NCBI RefSeq assembly: GCF_947495965.1
Contig: NZ_CANMBB010000009.1
Span: forward strand, 100,013-164,012
Reading direction: 5' to 3'
DNA length: 64,000 nt
Source of the DNA: an uncultured Maribacter sp.
Lineage (GTDB): Bacteria > Bacteroidota > Bacteroidia > Flavobacteriales > Flavobacteriaceae
A program made the position numbers and the translations under genes. This document shows, piece after piece, positions 9,401 through 17,920 of this stretch (the stretch's first letter is position 1; each line of letters starts with the position of its first letter). The notes under the pieces were generated by a model. It saw only the letters and a program-made list of their open reading frames with translations. It did no database searches and was not told the DNA's origin.

Positions 9401-9825
9401 AAATGCTCTGTTAAATTAGGGTTTAGCGCTGCCATTTCCCAAGCAATACCACCTCCCATAGAGCCCCCAATTATTGCAAATAGATTAGAGATTTTTAAAT
9501 CTTTAAGACCCAATAAAAATATTCTCGCAACATCTCTTGCAATAAAATCTTTATAATTTTCTATTACAAAACTATCGTATCCATTTCCTGGAACGTTAAA
9601 AGCCAGAATAGTATACTTATCCGTATCTATACATTTTCCTTGCCCTACTATTGCAGACCACCAACCATCTTTACCAGTAACATTAGAGTTCCCAGTTAAA
9701 GCATGATTTACCAGCACTATTGGAGCACTATGCAAGGGTTTTCCAAAAAGTTGATAGGATAGCGAAATATCCTGAGATACCCCGCTATATGTTTTGTATT
9801 TATTAATTGTAAGATGATGTAACAT
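6439..9825 (-). CDS. Fused homoserine O-acyltransferase / aspartokinase / homoserine dehydrogenase
   Basis: An 1128-residue three-activity fusion. Residues 1-~320 are a MetX alpha/beta hydrolase with the nucleophile in GGSMGG (Ser122), an acid at Asp265 (VDSDLFF) and His298 (GHDAFL). Residues ~325-620 are an aspartokinase (KFGGKSL at 329-335, GRNGSNYSAA, HVDGIYTANPD), followed by ACT regulatory repeats to about 765. Residues ~770-1128 are a homoserine dehydrogenase (VFGHGNVGG, NVGAGLPLI, KGVFSGSLSYIFN). Together they make acylhomoserine from aspartate semialdehyde and supply the first step from aspartate. The usual KFGGT of aspartokinases is KFGGK here. It lies between metY (31 bases upstream) and metZ, so its products feed both sulfhydrylases. 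Confidence 0.93.
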   Translation of the reverse strand: MLHHLTINKYKTYSGVSQDISLSYQLFGKPLHSAPIVLVNHALTGNSNVTGKDGWWSAIVGQGKCIDTDKYTILAFNVPGNGYDSFVIENYKDFIARDVARIFLLGLKDLKISNLFAIIGGSMGGGIAWEMAALNPNLTEHLIPVASDWKSTDWLIGNCQIQEQFLINSKQPVHDARMHAMLCYRTPESFNERFKRSTNEELQVFNVESWLMHHGDKLKERFQLSAYKLMNQLLKSIDITRDRESAFVDLQNSETNIHIIGVDSDLFFTAKENRETFKQIAQANSNVTYGEVQSLHGHDAFLIEFDQMQNLLNPIFNKEEETTKVKVLKFGGKSLSNGEGLEHVLDIILDKVKAKEKVAVVLSAREKATDQLEVILEKAASGKSYAKDFEAFEKYQTHSYKNVNLSEEFASLFQLYEGVALLGDYSSKIKDQVLAYGELISAKLITKLLIGKGVKAKLMDSRSLIKTDDNFGDASVLETVSKENVLREFGLLSQGTVPVFTGFIASTLDGETTTLGRNGSNYSAALLANFLDASELQNYTHVDGIYTANPDFVADAKRISELSYSEANELANFGATILHAKTIIPLLEKNIPLRILNTFNSDNEGTLISAKTSKDGIKSISVIEKVALINLEGRGLLGKVGVDARIFKALGDSNISVSIISQGSSERGIGLVVDADIAQKAKQALDREFTHDYTSKDVNRITVVGDVSVISIVGQDLSTFHKPYNSLIKNQITPLLFNNTVTGKNVSLVVKKTDLHKAVNVMHGQVFGMSKKVNIAVFGHGNVGGTLIDQILKSAKNIEKRKGLDLRVFAVANSKKVILSKKGVSKNWESLLDKKGEPYTLSTIFDFAKRHHLENLIIVDNTASEDFVAHYFDFIENGFDIVSSNKIANTLGFDYYQLLREELVKNQKQYLYETNVGAGLPLIDTIKLLHLSGENITRIKGVFSGSLSYIFNTFSEVNAPFSTILKDAMQKGFTEPDPREDLSGNDVGRKLLILARELELHNEFSDVEIQNLIPALLEKGDTNHFLDNLGMLDDTFNEIKKNQKPNHVLRYVGDLHGNLQEEKGKLDVKLVSVPKESALGQIKGSDSIIEIYTESYGENPLVIQGAGAGAAVTARGVFGDILRIVEKN

Positions 9826-9856
9826 CTGGTATTTTTTACTTTATTAAATTTTATGC

Positions 9857-11128
9857 TTATTGTGCAAAAGCCTGTTCTAAATCGGCTTTTAAATCTGCAA
9901 TATCTTCTAAACCAACAGATAAACGTATTAAATCTGCTCCTACACCTGCATCTATTTGTTGTTGCGCTGTTAATTGTTGGTGTGTTGTACTCGCTGGGTG
10001 AATAATAAGTGATTTTGTATCTCCAATATTTGCTAAAAGAGAAAATACTTTAGTAGCATCTGTTACTTTTTTAGCAGCTTCAAATCCTCCTTTTAATCCA
10101 AATGTAACTAATCCACTTTGTCCTTTAGGTAAATATTCTTTTGCTAAATCATAGTACTTGCTACTTTTTAATCCAGGGTAATTTACCCAAGCCACTTCTT
10201 CTCTACCTTCTAACCAAGTTGCCAATTCTAATGCGTTAGCACTATGTTGTTTTATTCTTACGTTTAGAGTTTCTAAACCTTGAATAATTTGAAAAGCATT
10301 GTAAGGACTTAAAGCTCCTCCAAAATCACGCAATCCTTCTAAAATTAATTTAAAAGTAAATGCTGCAGCTCCTAAAGCTTCGCTATACACCAAACCGTGG
10401 TATCCTGCAGATGGCTCTGTAAACTCAGGAAATTTTCCGTTTGTCCAATCAAATGTACCTGCATCAATAATTGCCCCTCCTAAAGATGTTCCTTGACCGC
10501 CAATATATTTGGTAAGTGAATGTATTACAAGATTTGCTCCGTGCTCAATTGGATTTAATAATGCTGGTGAAGCAACCGTATTATCTACAATAAAAGGAAC
10601 TTGTGCTGCTTTTGCTTGTGCAGAAATAGCTTTAAGGTCTAATACATCTAACTTTGGATTTCCTAAAGATTCTACAAAAAATGCTCTTGTATTATCTTGT
10701 ACTGCTTTTCCAAAGCTTTCTGGGTCAGATGCATCTACAAAAGTGGTTGTAATACCTAACCTTGGTAAGGTAACATTTAACAAAGTAAATGTTCCTCCAT
10801 ATAAACTACTAGAGGCTACTATATGATCTCCCGCTTTTAACAAAGTCATTAATCCCGTTGCAATAGCAGAGGTTCCTGAAGCAAAAACAACAGCACCAAT
10901 ACCACCTTCTACAGCTGCTAAACGATCTTGTAATATTTGATTTGTTGGATTATTTAATCTTGTATAAATAAATCCTAATTCTTTTAATGCAAATAAATTT
11001 GCTGCGTGTTCTGTATCCTTAAAAACATAAGAAGAAGTTTGGTAAATAGGTACCGCTCTAGTTCCTCCTGTTTGTGTTGTGTCATGCCCTGCATGTAATG
11101 CGTTTGTTGAAAATTTTTGATCACTCAT
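9857..11128 (-). CDS. metY: O-acetylhomoserine sulfhydrylase MetY
   Basis: PLP enzyme that forms homocysteine from O-acetylhomoserine and sulfide. At 423 residues it is longer than MetB/MetZ, as MetY usually is. Characteristic segments are NALHAGHDTTQTGGTRAVPI at the N terminus, RLNNPTNQILQ, the lysine motif HSLTKYIGGQGTS, and IHPASTTHQQL near the C terminus. It is the first gene after the SAM-I riboswitch (leader about 127 bases from aptamer to ATG). It is followed closely by the metX/thrA fusion and metZ, so all three should fall when SAM is high. Confidence 0.94.
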   Translation of the reverse strand: MSDQKFSTNALHAGHDTTQTGGTRAVPIYQTSSYVFKDTEHAANLFALKELGFIYTRLNNPTNQILQDRLAAVEGGIGAVVFASGTSAIATGLMTLLKAGDHIVASSSLYGGTFTLLNVTLPRLGITTTFVDASDPESFGKAVQDNTRAFFVESLGNPKLDVLDLKAISAQAKAAQVPFIVDNTVASPALLNPIEHGANLVIHSLTKYIGGQGTSLGGAIIDAGTFDWTNGKFPEFTEPSAGYHGLVYSEALGAAAFTFKLILEGLRDFGGALSPYNAFQIIQGLETLNVRIKQHSANALELATWLEGREEVAWVNYPGLKSSKYYDLAKEYLPKGQSGLVTFGLKGGFEAAKKVTDATKVFSLLANIGDTKSLIIHPASTTHQQLTAQQQIDAGVGADLIRLSVGLEDIADLKADLEQAFAQ

Positions 11129-11232
11129 GATTTTTTGATTTTTTTTAGTTAATTGATAAAAAAATTCAAATCTTATAGTACCGACATTGTAAAATAAGTA
11201 AAATCAAAAAGTTAAAAAGAAATTGGAAAGTT

Positions 11233-11247
11233 GCTATGTATCATAGC
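11233..11247 (-). promoter_or_regulatory. Small hairpin downstream of the SAM-I aptamer
   Basis: On the minus strand GCTATG-ATA-CATAGC forms a perfect 6-bp hairpin a few bases after the end of the aptamer and before metY. A U-rich stretch follows only after several bases, so it is a weak terminator candidate or part of the expression platform. A clear anti-terminator pairing was not found by eye. Confidence 0.35.
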
Positions 11248-11254
11248 TTATTTC

Positions 11255-11368
11255 GTTATCTGCCTTATAAATCATTCTGATTTCTCTGGTAGAATTTAGC
11301 ACCTTCTTTGCATGGCAAAGGGTTGCTAAGGCTTCACAGGGTCTAATCCCTCCGCCTTTCTTGATAAC
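11255..11368 (-). ncRNA. SAM-I (S-box) riboswitch
   Basis: Read on the minus strand the element has all the S-box hallmarks. P1 is closed by GTTATC/GATAAC, then come AAGAAAGGCGGAGGGA, GAAGCCTTAGCAACC, a P3 hairpin (CTTTGCCATGCAAAG), and AAGGTGCTAAATTCTACCAG, before the 3' P1 strand. The aptamer binds S-adenosylmethionine and lowers expression of the downstream metY, metX/thrA and metZ genes. A -7 box TATATTTG (11407-11400) lies about 30 bases upstream of the aptamer and is the likely promoter. The plus-strand short ORF that overlaps this region is a shadow. Confidence 0.95.
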
Positions 11369-11399
11369 AATTCAATATGTATTTGAACTTAATATGCTG

Positions 11400-11407
11400 C
11401 AAATATA
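11400..11407 (-). promoter_or_regulatory. Candidate promoter -7 box for the SAM-I controlled met operon
   Basis: TATATTTG on the minus strand matches TAnnTTTG exactly and sits about 32 bases before the riboswitch 5' end. The -33 part is not obvious. Confidence 0.5.
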
Positions 11408-11520
11408 TACTCCAAAAGTTTATTTGCCTACTTTTTATAAATAAAATAACACTTTTATTTATTTATTTTAAAATAACAGCTCTGAATAAGATTCCTTTTC
11501 CAGAGCTATACTTTTATAAT

Positions 11521-12777
11521 TTACAAGTTAAAACTAGCTTTTACTTTATCTACCATATCTAGTTTCTCCCAAGTAAATAGTTCTACTTCTTTTTCTACTT
11601 TACCATTATAAGGAGATTCAAAGACTTTAGTAATAGTTCTTGGCTCTTTTCCCATATGACCATATGCTGCTGATTCTAAATAAATAGGATTACGTAATTT
11701 TAAACGTTCTTCTATAGCAAACGGACGCATATCAAACAATTGCGCTACTTTCTCTGCAATAGCACCATCTGTTACATCTACATTTGCTGTTCCATAAGTA
11801 TCTACAAAAATAGAAGTTGGTTCTACTACTCCAATCGCATAACTTACTTGTACTAATATTTCATCAGAAACACCAGCCGCCACTAAATTTTTAGCTATAT
11901 GCCTTGCTGCATAAGCCGCACTACGATCCACCTTACTTGGGTCTTTTCCACTAAAAGCACCGCCACCATGTGCACCCTTACCACCGTAAGTATCTACAAT
12001 TATTTTACGCCCTGTTAAACCGGTATCTCCATGAGGTCCTCCAATTACAAATTTCCCTGTTGGGTTAACATGGTACGTAATTTCATCATTAAATAAAGCT
12101 TGGATATTTTCTGGTAATTGCTCCTTAACTCTAGGTATTAATATTGCTACAATATCTTCCTTAATTTTAGCCAACATAGCTTCATCATCCGTATTAAAAG
12201 CATCATGTTGTGTAGATACGACAATAGTATCTATACGTTGTGGTACATTTTCATCGGAATATTCTATAGTTACTTGCGACTTGGCATCTGGTCTTAAATA
12301 ACTAATTTCTTTATTCTCTCTTCTTAACTCTGCTAATACCTGAAGAATTTTATGAGAAATATCTAATGCCAATGGCATATAGTTTTCTGTTTCTTTAGTT
12401 GCATAACCAAACATCATTCCTTGGTCTCCTGCCCCTTGCTCTTCTTTTTCGCCTCTATCTACCCCTTGGTTTATTTCTTTAGATTGCTCGTGAATAAGAG
12501 ATATAACACCACAAGAATCTCCACTAAATTGATATTCTCCCTTTGTGTAGCCTATTTTATTAATAACTTCTCTTGCTATATTTTGAACATCTAAATAGGT
12601 ATTACTTTTTACCTCTCCTGCTAAAACTACTTGCCCTGTTGTAACAAGAGTTTCACAAGCAACTTTACTTTCGGGGTCAAAAGCTAAAAAACTATCTAAT
12701 AATGCATCACTAATTTGATCCGCAACTTTATCTGGGTGTCCTTCACTAACAGATTCTGATGTAAATAAATAAGACAT
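11521..12777 (-). CDS. metK: S-adenosylmethionine synthetase MetK
   Basis: Makes SAM from methionine and ATP. Diagnostic segments are SESVSEGHPDKVADQISDA at the N terminus, the methionine/ATP loop EQGAGDQGMMFGYA, and GGGAFSGKDPSKVDRSAAY. The length of 418 residues is in the normal range of about 380-430. It is a separate unit from the met operon, with its own promoter and a SAM-II-like leader. A hairpin with AGCTCTG/CAGAGCT arms (about 11479-11501) lies just past the stop but has only a weak U run, so the terminator is uncertain. Confidence 0.97.
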   Translation of the reverse strand: MSYLFTSESVSEGHPDKVADQISDALLDSFLAFDPESKVACETLVTTGQVVLAGEVKSNTYLDVQNIAREVINKIGYTKGEYQFSGDSCGVISLIHEQSKEINQGVDRGEKEEQGAGDQGMMFGYATKETENYMPLALDISHKILQVLAELRRENKEISYLRPDAKSQVTIEYSDENVPQRIDTIVVSTQHDAFNTDDEAMLAKIKEDIVAILIPRVKEQLPENIQALFNDEITYHVNPTGKFVIGGPHGDTGLTGRKIIVDTYGGKGAHGGGAFSGKDPSKVDRSAAYAARHIAKNLVAAGVSDEILVQVSYAIGVVEPTSIFVDTYGTANVDVTDGAIAEKVAQLFDMRPFAIEERLKLRNPIYLESAAYGHMGKEPRTITKVFESPYNGKVEKEVELFTWEKLDMVDKVKASFNL

Positions 12778-12857
12778 AATTCTTTTTTAAAAAGGAAAGT
12801 AGCGCGCAAAATAAAAAAGCAAATAGATAGAATACCCTATATAAGGCGTAGTAATAT

Positions 12858-12903
12858 CTGTTTTAGCATTTTTTAGAGGTTGCAAGCAGTCAAATCTTTC
12901 CTC
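12858..12903 (-). ncRNA. SAM-II riboswitch upstream of metK
   Basis: The minus strand reads GAGG, AAAGATTTGACTGCTTGCAA, CCTC, TAAAAAAT, GCTAAAACAG. GAGG/CCTC close P1; GATTTG, CTTGCAA and GCTAAA are the conserved blocks I know from SAM-II, in the right order and spacing. The 3' CAG can pair with CTG in the loop to give the pseudoknot. It starts about 15 bases after a good promoter -7 box and lies about 80 bases before the metK ATG. SAM-II is known from alphaproteobacteria and Bacteroidota. The expression platform is not resolved by eye. Confidence 0.82.
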
Positions 12904-12917
12904 GTAGATTGAAAGTG

Positions 12918-12949
12918 TAAAAGTAGTGCTATTCAGAAATATGTCAAAA
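12918..12949 (-). promoter_or_regulatory. metK promoter
   Basis: On the minus strand TTTTG (12949-12945), 19 bases, then TACTTTTA (12925-12918). This fits the Bacteroidota consensus TTG, 17-23 bases, TAnnTTTG with one mismatch, and puts the start of transcription just ahead of the SAM-II element. Confidence 0.65.
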
Positions 12950-13108
12950 TAGAATCTCTTAAAAAATTATACTTTTATCTTATTAATTATCTATCCTGAA
13001 AAAAATTCATCGGATATTTACGTAAACATTTTACCATCCTATTGTTATCTTGTATATTGTATCGCAATATTTTTTCTTATTATCATAACTATAAAAAACA
13101 TCTAAAAA

Positions 13109-13723
13109 ATGCATATTGCTGTAGCAGGAAATATTGGTGCCGGAAAAACCTCTTTAACCAAATTATTAGCCAAGCATTATAAATGGGAACCCCATTTTGA
13201 AGAAGTTGCCGATAACCCTTATCTAGATGATTTTTATAATCAAATGGAACGATGGAGTTTTAATTTACAAATCTATTTTTTGAATAATAGATATAGACAA
13301 ATTCTTGAAATTAGAGAAAGTGGAAAAAGTATTATTCAGGATAGAACTATATATGAAGACGCCCATATTTTTGCACCTAACTTACACGCCATGGGCTTAA
13401 TGACAAATAGAGATTTTAGCAACTATACTGGTCTCTTTGAACTAATGGAATCCTTAGTACAGCCCCCAGAATTACTTATTTATTTAAGAAGTTCTATACC
13501 AAACTTGGTGAAACAAATTCATAAACGTGGTAGAGATTATGAAAATAGTATTTCTATAGATTATTTAAGCAGGCTAAATGAACGTTATGAGGCATGGGCT
13601 CATAATTACACTAAAGGTAAATTATTAATTATTGATGTAGATCAATTAGATTTTGTTGACAAGCCCGAAGATTTAGGACAAGTTATTAATAAGATTGATG
13701 CCGAAATAAATGGTCTTTTTTAA
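13109..13723 (+). CDS. Deoxynucleoside kinase
   Basis: A 204-residue kinase of the dAdo/dGuo/dCyd kinase family, which phosphorylates salvaged deoxynucleosides with ATP. The P-loop GNIGAGKTS is at residues 7-15, the substrate-site motif EVADNPYLDDFY follows, DRTIYEDAHIFA is the DRx-type catalytic region, and IHKRGRDYE is the LID-type arginine region. The downstream peptidase gene starts at the base right after the stop codon, so the two are co-transcribed and probably translationally coupled. Which deoxynucleoside is used cannot be told from the sequence. Confidence 0.9.
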   Translation: MHIAVAGNIGAGKTSLTKLLAKHYKWEPHFEEVADNPYLDDFYNQMERWSFNLQIYFLNNRYRQILEIRESGKSIIQDRTIYEDAHIFAPNLHAMGLMTNRDFSNYTGLFELMESLVQPPELLIYLRSSIPNLVKQIHKRGRDYENSISIDYLSRLNERYEAWAHNYTKGKLLIIDVDQLDFVDKPEDLGQVINKIDAEINGLF

Positions 13724-14434
13724 ATGACAAACTGTATTCTTGCTAGCACCTCTACTATTCACAATAGTACTTATTTAGAATATCTTTTTAATGAGTTAAA
13801 AGAATTATTCAGTGCTACTGATGAAGTTCTATTTATTCCTTACGCTAGACCAAGTGGCATTTCGCATGAAGAATATACCACGATCGCAAAAAAAGGATTT
13901 CAGAAAATAAACAAAAAACTTATAAGCATTCATACTTTTGATGAACCTATAAAAGCTATTCATAATGCTAAAGGAATTTTTACTGGAGGAGGTAATACGT
14001 TTGTCTTAGTCTCTAAGTTATACGAGTTACAACTTATAAATCCTTTAAGAAAAAAAATTCTAGAAGGTACTCCTTATTTGGGAACTAGTGCAGGAAGCAA
14101 CATTGCTGGCGTTAGCATGAAAACCACTAACGACATGCCTATAATTTACCCTCCTAGCTTTTCTACATTACATATTATTCCTTTTAATATTAATGCTCAT
14201 TATTTAGACCCAGACCCAACATCTACACACAAAGGAGAAACCAGAGAAACTAGGATAAAAGAGTTTCATCAGTTTAACAAAACTCCAGTTATTGGTTTAC
14301 GTGAAGGCAGCTGGATTCGTCTAAAAAACAATAAATGCACACTTGAAGGAAAAGAACTTTCTGCAAGAATTTTTGAGCAAAACAAAGAACCTGTTGAAGT
14401 ACCTACAAATACTTCCCTACTTTACTTAGCGTAA
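13724..14434 (+). CDS. Peptidase E-like serine hydrolase (family S51)
   Basis: A 236-residue cytoplasmic protein of the PepE/cyanophycinase superfamily. The nucleophile elbow is GTSAGSN with Ser122, and FTGGGNTF upstream is the usual glycine-rich loop. HYLDPDPTSTHKGETRETRI and PVIGLREGS match PepE, which removes N-terminal aspartate from peptides. No signal peptide is present. It begins immediately at the end of the deoxynucleoside kinase gene and ends 6 bases before the convergent DUF2183 gene. Confidence 0.88.
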   Translation: MTNCILASTSTIHNSTYLEYLFNELKELFSATDEVLFIPYARPSGISHEEYTTIAKKGFQKINKKLISIHTFDEPIKAIHNAKGIFTGGGNTFVLVSKLYELQLINPLRKKILEGTPYLGTSAGSNIAGVSMKTTNDMPIIYPPSFSTLHIIPFNINAHYLDPDPTSTHKGETRETRIKEFHQFNKTPVIGLREGSWIRLKNNKCTLEGKELSARIFEQNKEPVEVPTNTSLLYLA

Positions 14435-14440
14435 TTACTT

Positions 14441-15439
14441 TTAAATAAAGCCTTTCTTTTTTGCATGACCAATTGCTTCTGTAGTATTATAAACTAATAA
14501 AACATCAACATCTTTATAGTCCTGAAACAACTTTTTTACACGTAGCATTTTCTTTTTACTTTTTACTGACCTTAAATAAATGGAAGTTATTCTGTTTGGG
14601 TTCTTTGCAACAATATCTACATAGATATCTGGATCATGCTCTCCACAATCTCCAATAAGAATAAAAGATAAATCTGGATAGGTATTTAATATATTTTGAA
14701 TTTCATGATGCTTATGCGATATTTTAACTTTTGGCGTTTTATCAAATAAAAATTTTAGGTTTCGCAACAATATTGCTCCCTTTGGAAAATTATTGCCATT
14801 TAAAAAAATCTCTAAATATTTATATAAATTCCAAGGGCTATTACTCACATAAAAAACAGGATTACAATTATTTTTAGATTTCCCTTTATGTAATTGCATA
14901 TAAAAATCTGCAGCACCTTCTAAAGCTTTTCTGTGTAATACATTAACAAAAAAGGTATTAAAAACTGCTTTCCATTTAAATTTAGAAGCAACACCTGTAT
15001 GCAAAATAGTATCATCTATATCACTGATAATCCCATATTCAGATTCTGGCAGAACAACTAGCATTTCTCCATAAAAACGATTTTCAGAGACTATCTTTTT
15101 AGTATACTCTTCTGGTTTATCATAGGCTACTTTATAAGACACCCAACCATCTTTAGAAACAATTTCTGATAAATTCTCTACGCCCTTATTTAAGATATAG
15201 TACCCTTCAGAATCTGCTACTATTTTTTCCTGCTCATTATTCTCTATCTCAATATTTATAGAAGCAAATTTTACCTCATCTGTTTCAAACCTTTTCCATG
15301 TGCTAATAAAAACAGGCCATATTCCCTTTTTATTTATATCTATATTCTCATCTTCTAAAGCTCGTCCTCTTAAATATATATGATCTAAAGTACCATAGGT
15401 CTTAAAAGGAATAATTTGCAACTTATCTTTCTTAAACAT
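14441..15439 (-). CDS. DUF2183 (App1-like) HAD phosphatase domain protein
   Basis: A 332-residue protein whose C-terminal two thirds is the DUF2183 domain. The HAD catalytic motif DIDDTI begins at Asp140, followed by YVSNSPWNLYKYL and FILIGDCGEHDPDIY. Yeast App1, the best-known member, is a phosphatidate phosphatase at actin patches; the bacterial substrate is not known. The N-terminal part (residues ~1-110) is a beta-rich domain that often precedes DUF2183. No signal peptide is seen. It is convergent with the peptidase E gene. Confidence 0.82.
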   Translation of the reverse strand: MFKKDKLQIIPFKTYGTLDHIYLRGRALEDENIDINKKGIWPVFISTWKRFETDEVKFASINIEIENNEQEKIVADSEGYYILNKGVENLSEIVSKDGWVSYKVAYDKPEEYTKKIVSENRFYGEMLVVLPESEYGIISDIDDTILHTGVASKFKWKAVFNTFFVNVLHRKALEGAADFYMQLHKGKSKNNCNPVFYVSNSPWNLYKYLEIFLNGNNFPKGAILLRNLKFLFDKTPKVKISHKHHEIQNILNTYPDLSFILIGDCGEHDPDIYVDIVAKNPNRITSIYLRSVKSKKKMLRVKKLFQDYKDVDVLLVYNTTEAIGHAKKKGFI

Positions 15440-15470
15440 AGCTCTAATTACACTAGAAATTAAAAGTATA

Positions 15471-15501
15471 AAAAAACCGCCTTACAAAGTGCAAGACGGT
15501 T
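15471..15501 (-). terminator. Intrinsic terminator of the membrane pyrophosphatase gene
   Basis: On the minus strand AACCGTCTT and AAGGCGGTT pair around a short loop and are followed by a run of T. It lies 24 bases after the hppA stop. Confidence 0.8.
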
Positions 15502-15524
15502 AAATATAAATTAATTAAAAAAAA

Positions 15525-17810
15525 TTATTTTTTAGTATTCTCTTCATTTTTAAATGCTGCATAAGCTACATTCATTTCTTTATTATTCTCTGTTTTTATA
15601 GTTGTTTCTATATTTACACTATTAGTATCCTGAACATGATTTGCAAGACCCTCTTCTGTAATTGCAATACTAGGGGCTATTACCAAAGCAACAACAGACA
15701 TTAATTTTAACAAGATATTTAAAGAAGGCCCGGAAGTATCTTTAAAAGGATCCCCTACGGTGTCTCCTACTACGGCAGCTTTATGAACATCCGTACCTTT
15801 TCTTCCATCTTCTTCTATGGTTTTCTTTGCATTATCCCAAGCTCCTCCTGCATTGGACTGAAAAATAGCCATTAAAACTCCACAAGTAGTAACACCCGCG
15901 AGTAAACCTCCCAACATTTCAGCACCACCAATACCAACTATTTTACCTCCAAAACCAACAATTACTGGAACAGCAATTGCTAACAAACCAGGTAAAACCA
16001 TTTCTCTAATGGATGCTTTTGTAGAAATATCTATACACTTACCATAATCTGCCACACCATCTGCAGCATCAAAAATTTTTCTATCTTCCTCTGAAGCTTT
16101 ACTCATATCAGAATCATACTTACGCATAATACCCAGTGCTGCTTTTAATTCAGGAATATCTCTAAATTGACGACGAACTTCTTCTATCATTGCCATTGCC
16201 GCTCTACCAACAGCGTTCATAGATAAAGCAGAAAAAACAAAAGGCAACATACCTCCTATTAACAAACCTGCCATAATATCTGGTCTAGAAACATCTATAG
16301 AAGTTACATTTGCTGTTTTCATAAAAGCTGCAAATAATGCTAACGCTGTTAATGCTGCAGAGGCAATTGCAAACCCTTTTCCTATTGCAGCAGTTGTGTT
16401 ACCTACAGCATCTAACTTATCTGTACGTTCACGAACTTCGCTCGGCAACTCTGCCATTTCTGCTATACCACCTGCATTATCACATATAGGACCGTAAGCA
16501 TCTACCGCTAATTGAATGCCTGTATTTGCTAACATACCTACTGCCGCAATAGCAATACCGTATAAACCTGCTTGGCTATGCGAAATAATAATTGCTGCTG
16601 CAATTAAAAGTATAGGAATTGCTGTAGACATCATTCCCACACCTAATCCTGCAATTATATTTGTTGCAGCTCCTGTTTCCGATTGCTTAACTATATCCAT
16701 AACAGGTTTTTTACCTGTTGCAGTATAATACTCTGTTACTTTACCCACTAAAAGACCTGCAACTAAACCTGCTATTGTAGCCCAAAAAACTCCCATAGAA
16801 GTATAAGTTACACCTGCTTCTACCCATGATTCTGGAAGCATTTTTTGAATAATAAAAAAAGATGCTACCAACATTAACCCTGCAGAACCAAATTCTCCAA
16901 TATTTAATGCCGTTTGCGGGTTTCCGCCATCCTTAACACGAACAAAAAATGTCCCTAGAATAGACATAACAATACCTGTTGCCGCTAATACTAATGGAAG
17001 ATATACTGCTCCTAAACCATCAAAAGATGTAGCAAACTCTGGCAAACCAACATAAACAGCGCCAAGTACCATTGTTCCTATAATAGACCCCACATAAGAT
17101 TCAAACAAATCTGCTCCCATACCTGCAACATCTCCAACATTATCCCCAACATTATCTGCTATTGTAGCAGGGTTTAAAGGGTGATCCTCTGGTATACCAG
17201 CCTCAACCTTTCCTACTAAATCTGCACCAACATCTGCTGCTTTTGTATAAATCCCTCCACCAACACGTGCAAACAAAGCTATAGAAGATGCACCTAAAGA
17301 AAATCCAGAAAGAACATTTAACACCTCTCCAATACTCCAGCCTTGTCCGCTATATATCATAAAGAGTCCGCTTAAACCCAAAACTCCTAAACCAACTACA
17401 CCAAGTCCCATTACAGCTCCACCTGCAAATGCAACTTCTAAAGCTTTTCCTAAAGATTTTCTTGCTGCTTGTGTTGTTCTAACATTAGCTTTAGTAGCTA
17501 CCTTCATACCTATAAATCCTGCTAATGCAGAACAAATTGCCCCAACTATAAAAGATACGGCTACCATACCATTAGATCCTTCTTCTGAATTTCCTTTAAA
17601 GTAAAGTAATACCGCAACTGCTATTACAAATACAGCTAAAACTTTGTATTCTGCTTTTAAAAAAGCCATTGCCCCGTCTGAAATATTCTTGGCAATTCTT
17701 GCCATTTTTTCCTCTCCTTCGTCTTGTTTAGATACCCAAAGGTTTTTTACGAATACAAAAATTAAGGCCAGAATACCAAAGCCCCATAAATAGTTCACAA
17801 ATACTTCCAT
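15525..17810 (-). CDS. hppA: K+-dependent membrane-bound ion-translocating pyrophosphatase
   Basis: A polytopic membrane protein of 761 residues that couples PPi hydrolysis to ion export. Recognised segments are [54 protein letters not shown] and [15 protein letters not shown], which carry the Mg-PPi binding acids. The stretch [15 protein letters not shown] (near residue 471) has Ala where K+-independent enzymes have Lys, which marks the K+-dependent class. That class includes both H+ and Na+ pumps, so the ion is open; Na+ pumping would suit a marine host. A soluble pyrophosphatase gene lies just upstream but has its own terminator. Confidence 0.95.
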   Translation of the reverse strand: MEVFVNYLWGFGILALIFVFVKNLWVSKQDEGEEKMARIAKNISDGAMAFLKAEYKVLAVFVIAVAVLLYFKGNSEEGSNGMVAVSFIVGAICSALAGFIGMKVATKANVRTTQAARKSLGKALEVAFAGGAVMGLGVVGLGVLGLSGLFMIYSGQGWSIGEVLNVLSGFSLGASSIALFARVGGGIYTKAADVGADLVGKVEAGIPEDHPLNPATIADNVGDNVGDVAGMGADLFESYVGSIIGTMVLGAVYVGLPEFATSFDGLGAVYLPLVLAATGIVMSILGTFFVRVKDGGNPQTALNIGEFGSAGLMLVASFFIIQKMLPESWVEAGVTYTSMGVFWATIAGLVAGLLVGKVTEYYTATGKKPVMDIVKQSETGAATNIIAGLGVGMMSTAIPILLIAAAIIISHSQAGLYGIAIAAVGMLANTGIQLAVDAYGPICDNAGGIAEMAELPSEVRERTDKLDAVGNTTAAIGKGFAIASAALTALALFAAFMKTANVTSIDVSRPDIMAGLLIGGMLPFVFSALSMNAVGRAAMAMIEEVRRQFRDIPELKAALGIMRKYDSDMSKASEEDRKIFDAADGVADYGKCIDISTKASIREMVLPGLLAIAVPVIVGFGGKIVGIGGAEMLGGLLAGVTTCGVLMAIFQSNAGGAWDNAKKTIEEDGRKGTDVHKAAVVGDTVGDPFKDTSGPSLNILLKLMSVVALVIAPSIAITEEGLANHVQDTNSVNIETTIKTENNKEMNVAYAAFKNEENTKK

Positions 17811-17868
17811 AGTTTATTATTAATTTGATATTTATATGGCATTAAATATACGAAATCAATAATAATAA

Positions 17869-17900
17869 AAAAGCCACTCTTAAAATTAAGAGTGGCTTTT
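17869..17900 (-). terminator. Intrinsic terminator of ppa
   Basis: AAAAGCCACTCTTAA pairs perfectly with TTAAGAGTGGCTTTT, followed by a short T run in either direction. It separates ppa from hppA. Confidence 0.85.
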
Positions 17901-17920
17901 TATTCTACACTATAGATTTA

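Noticed and set aside
11377..11562. 61-codon plus-strand ORF upstream of metK's end
   Set aside because: It overlaps the promoter and leader of the SAM-I riboswitch and the end of metK, and reads as AT-rich low-complexity sequence.
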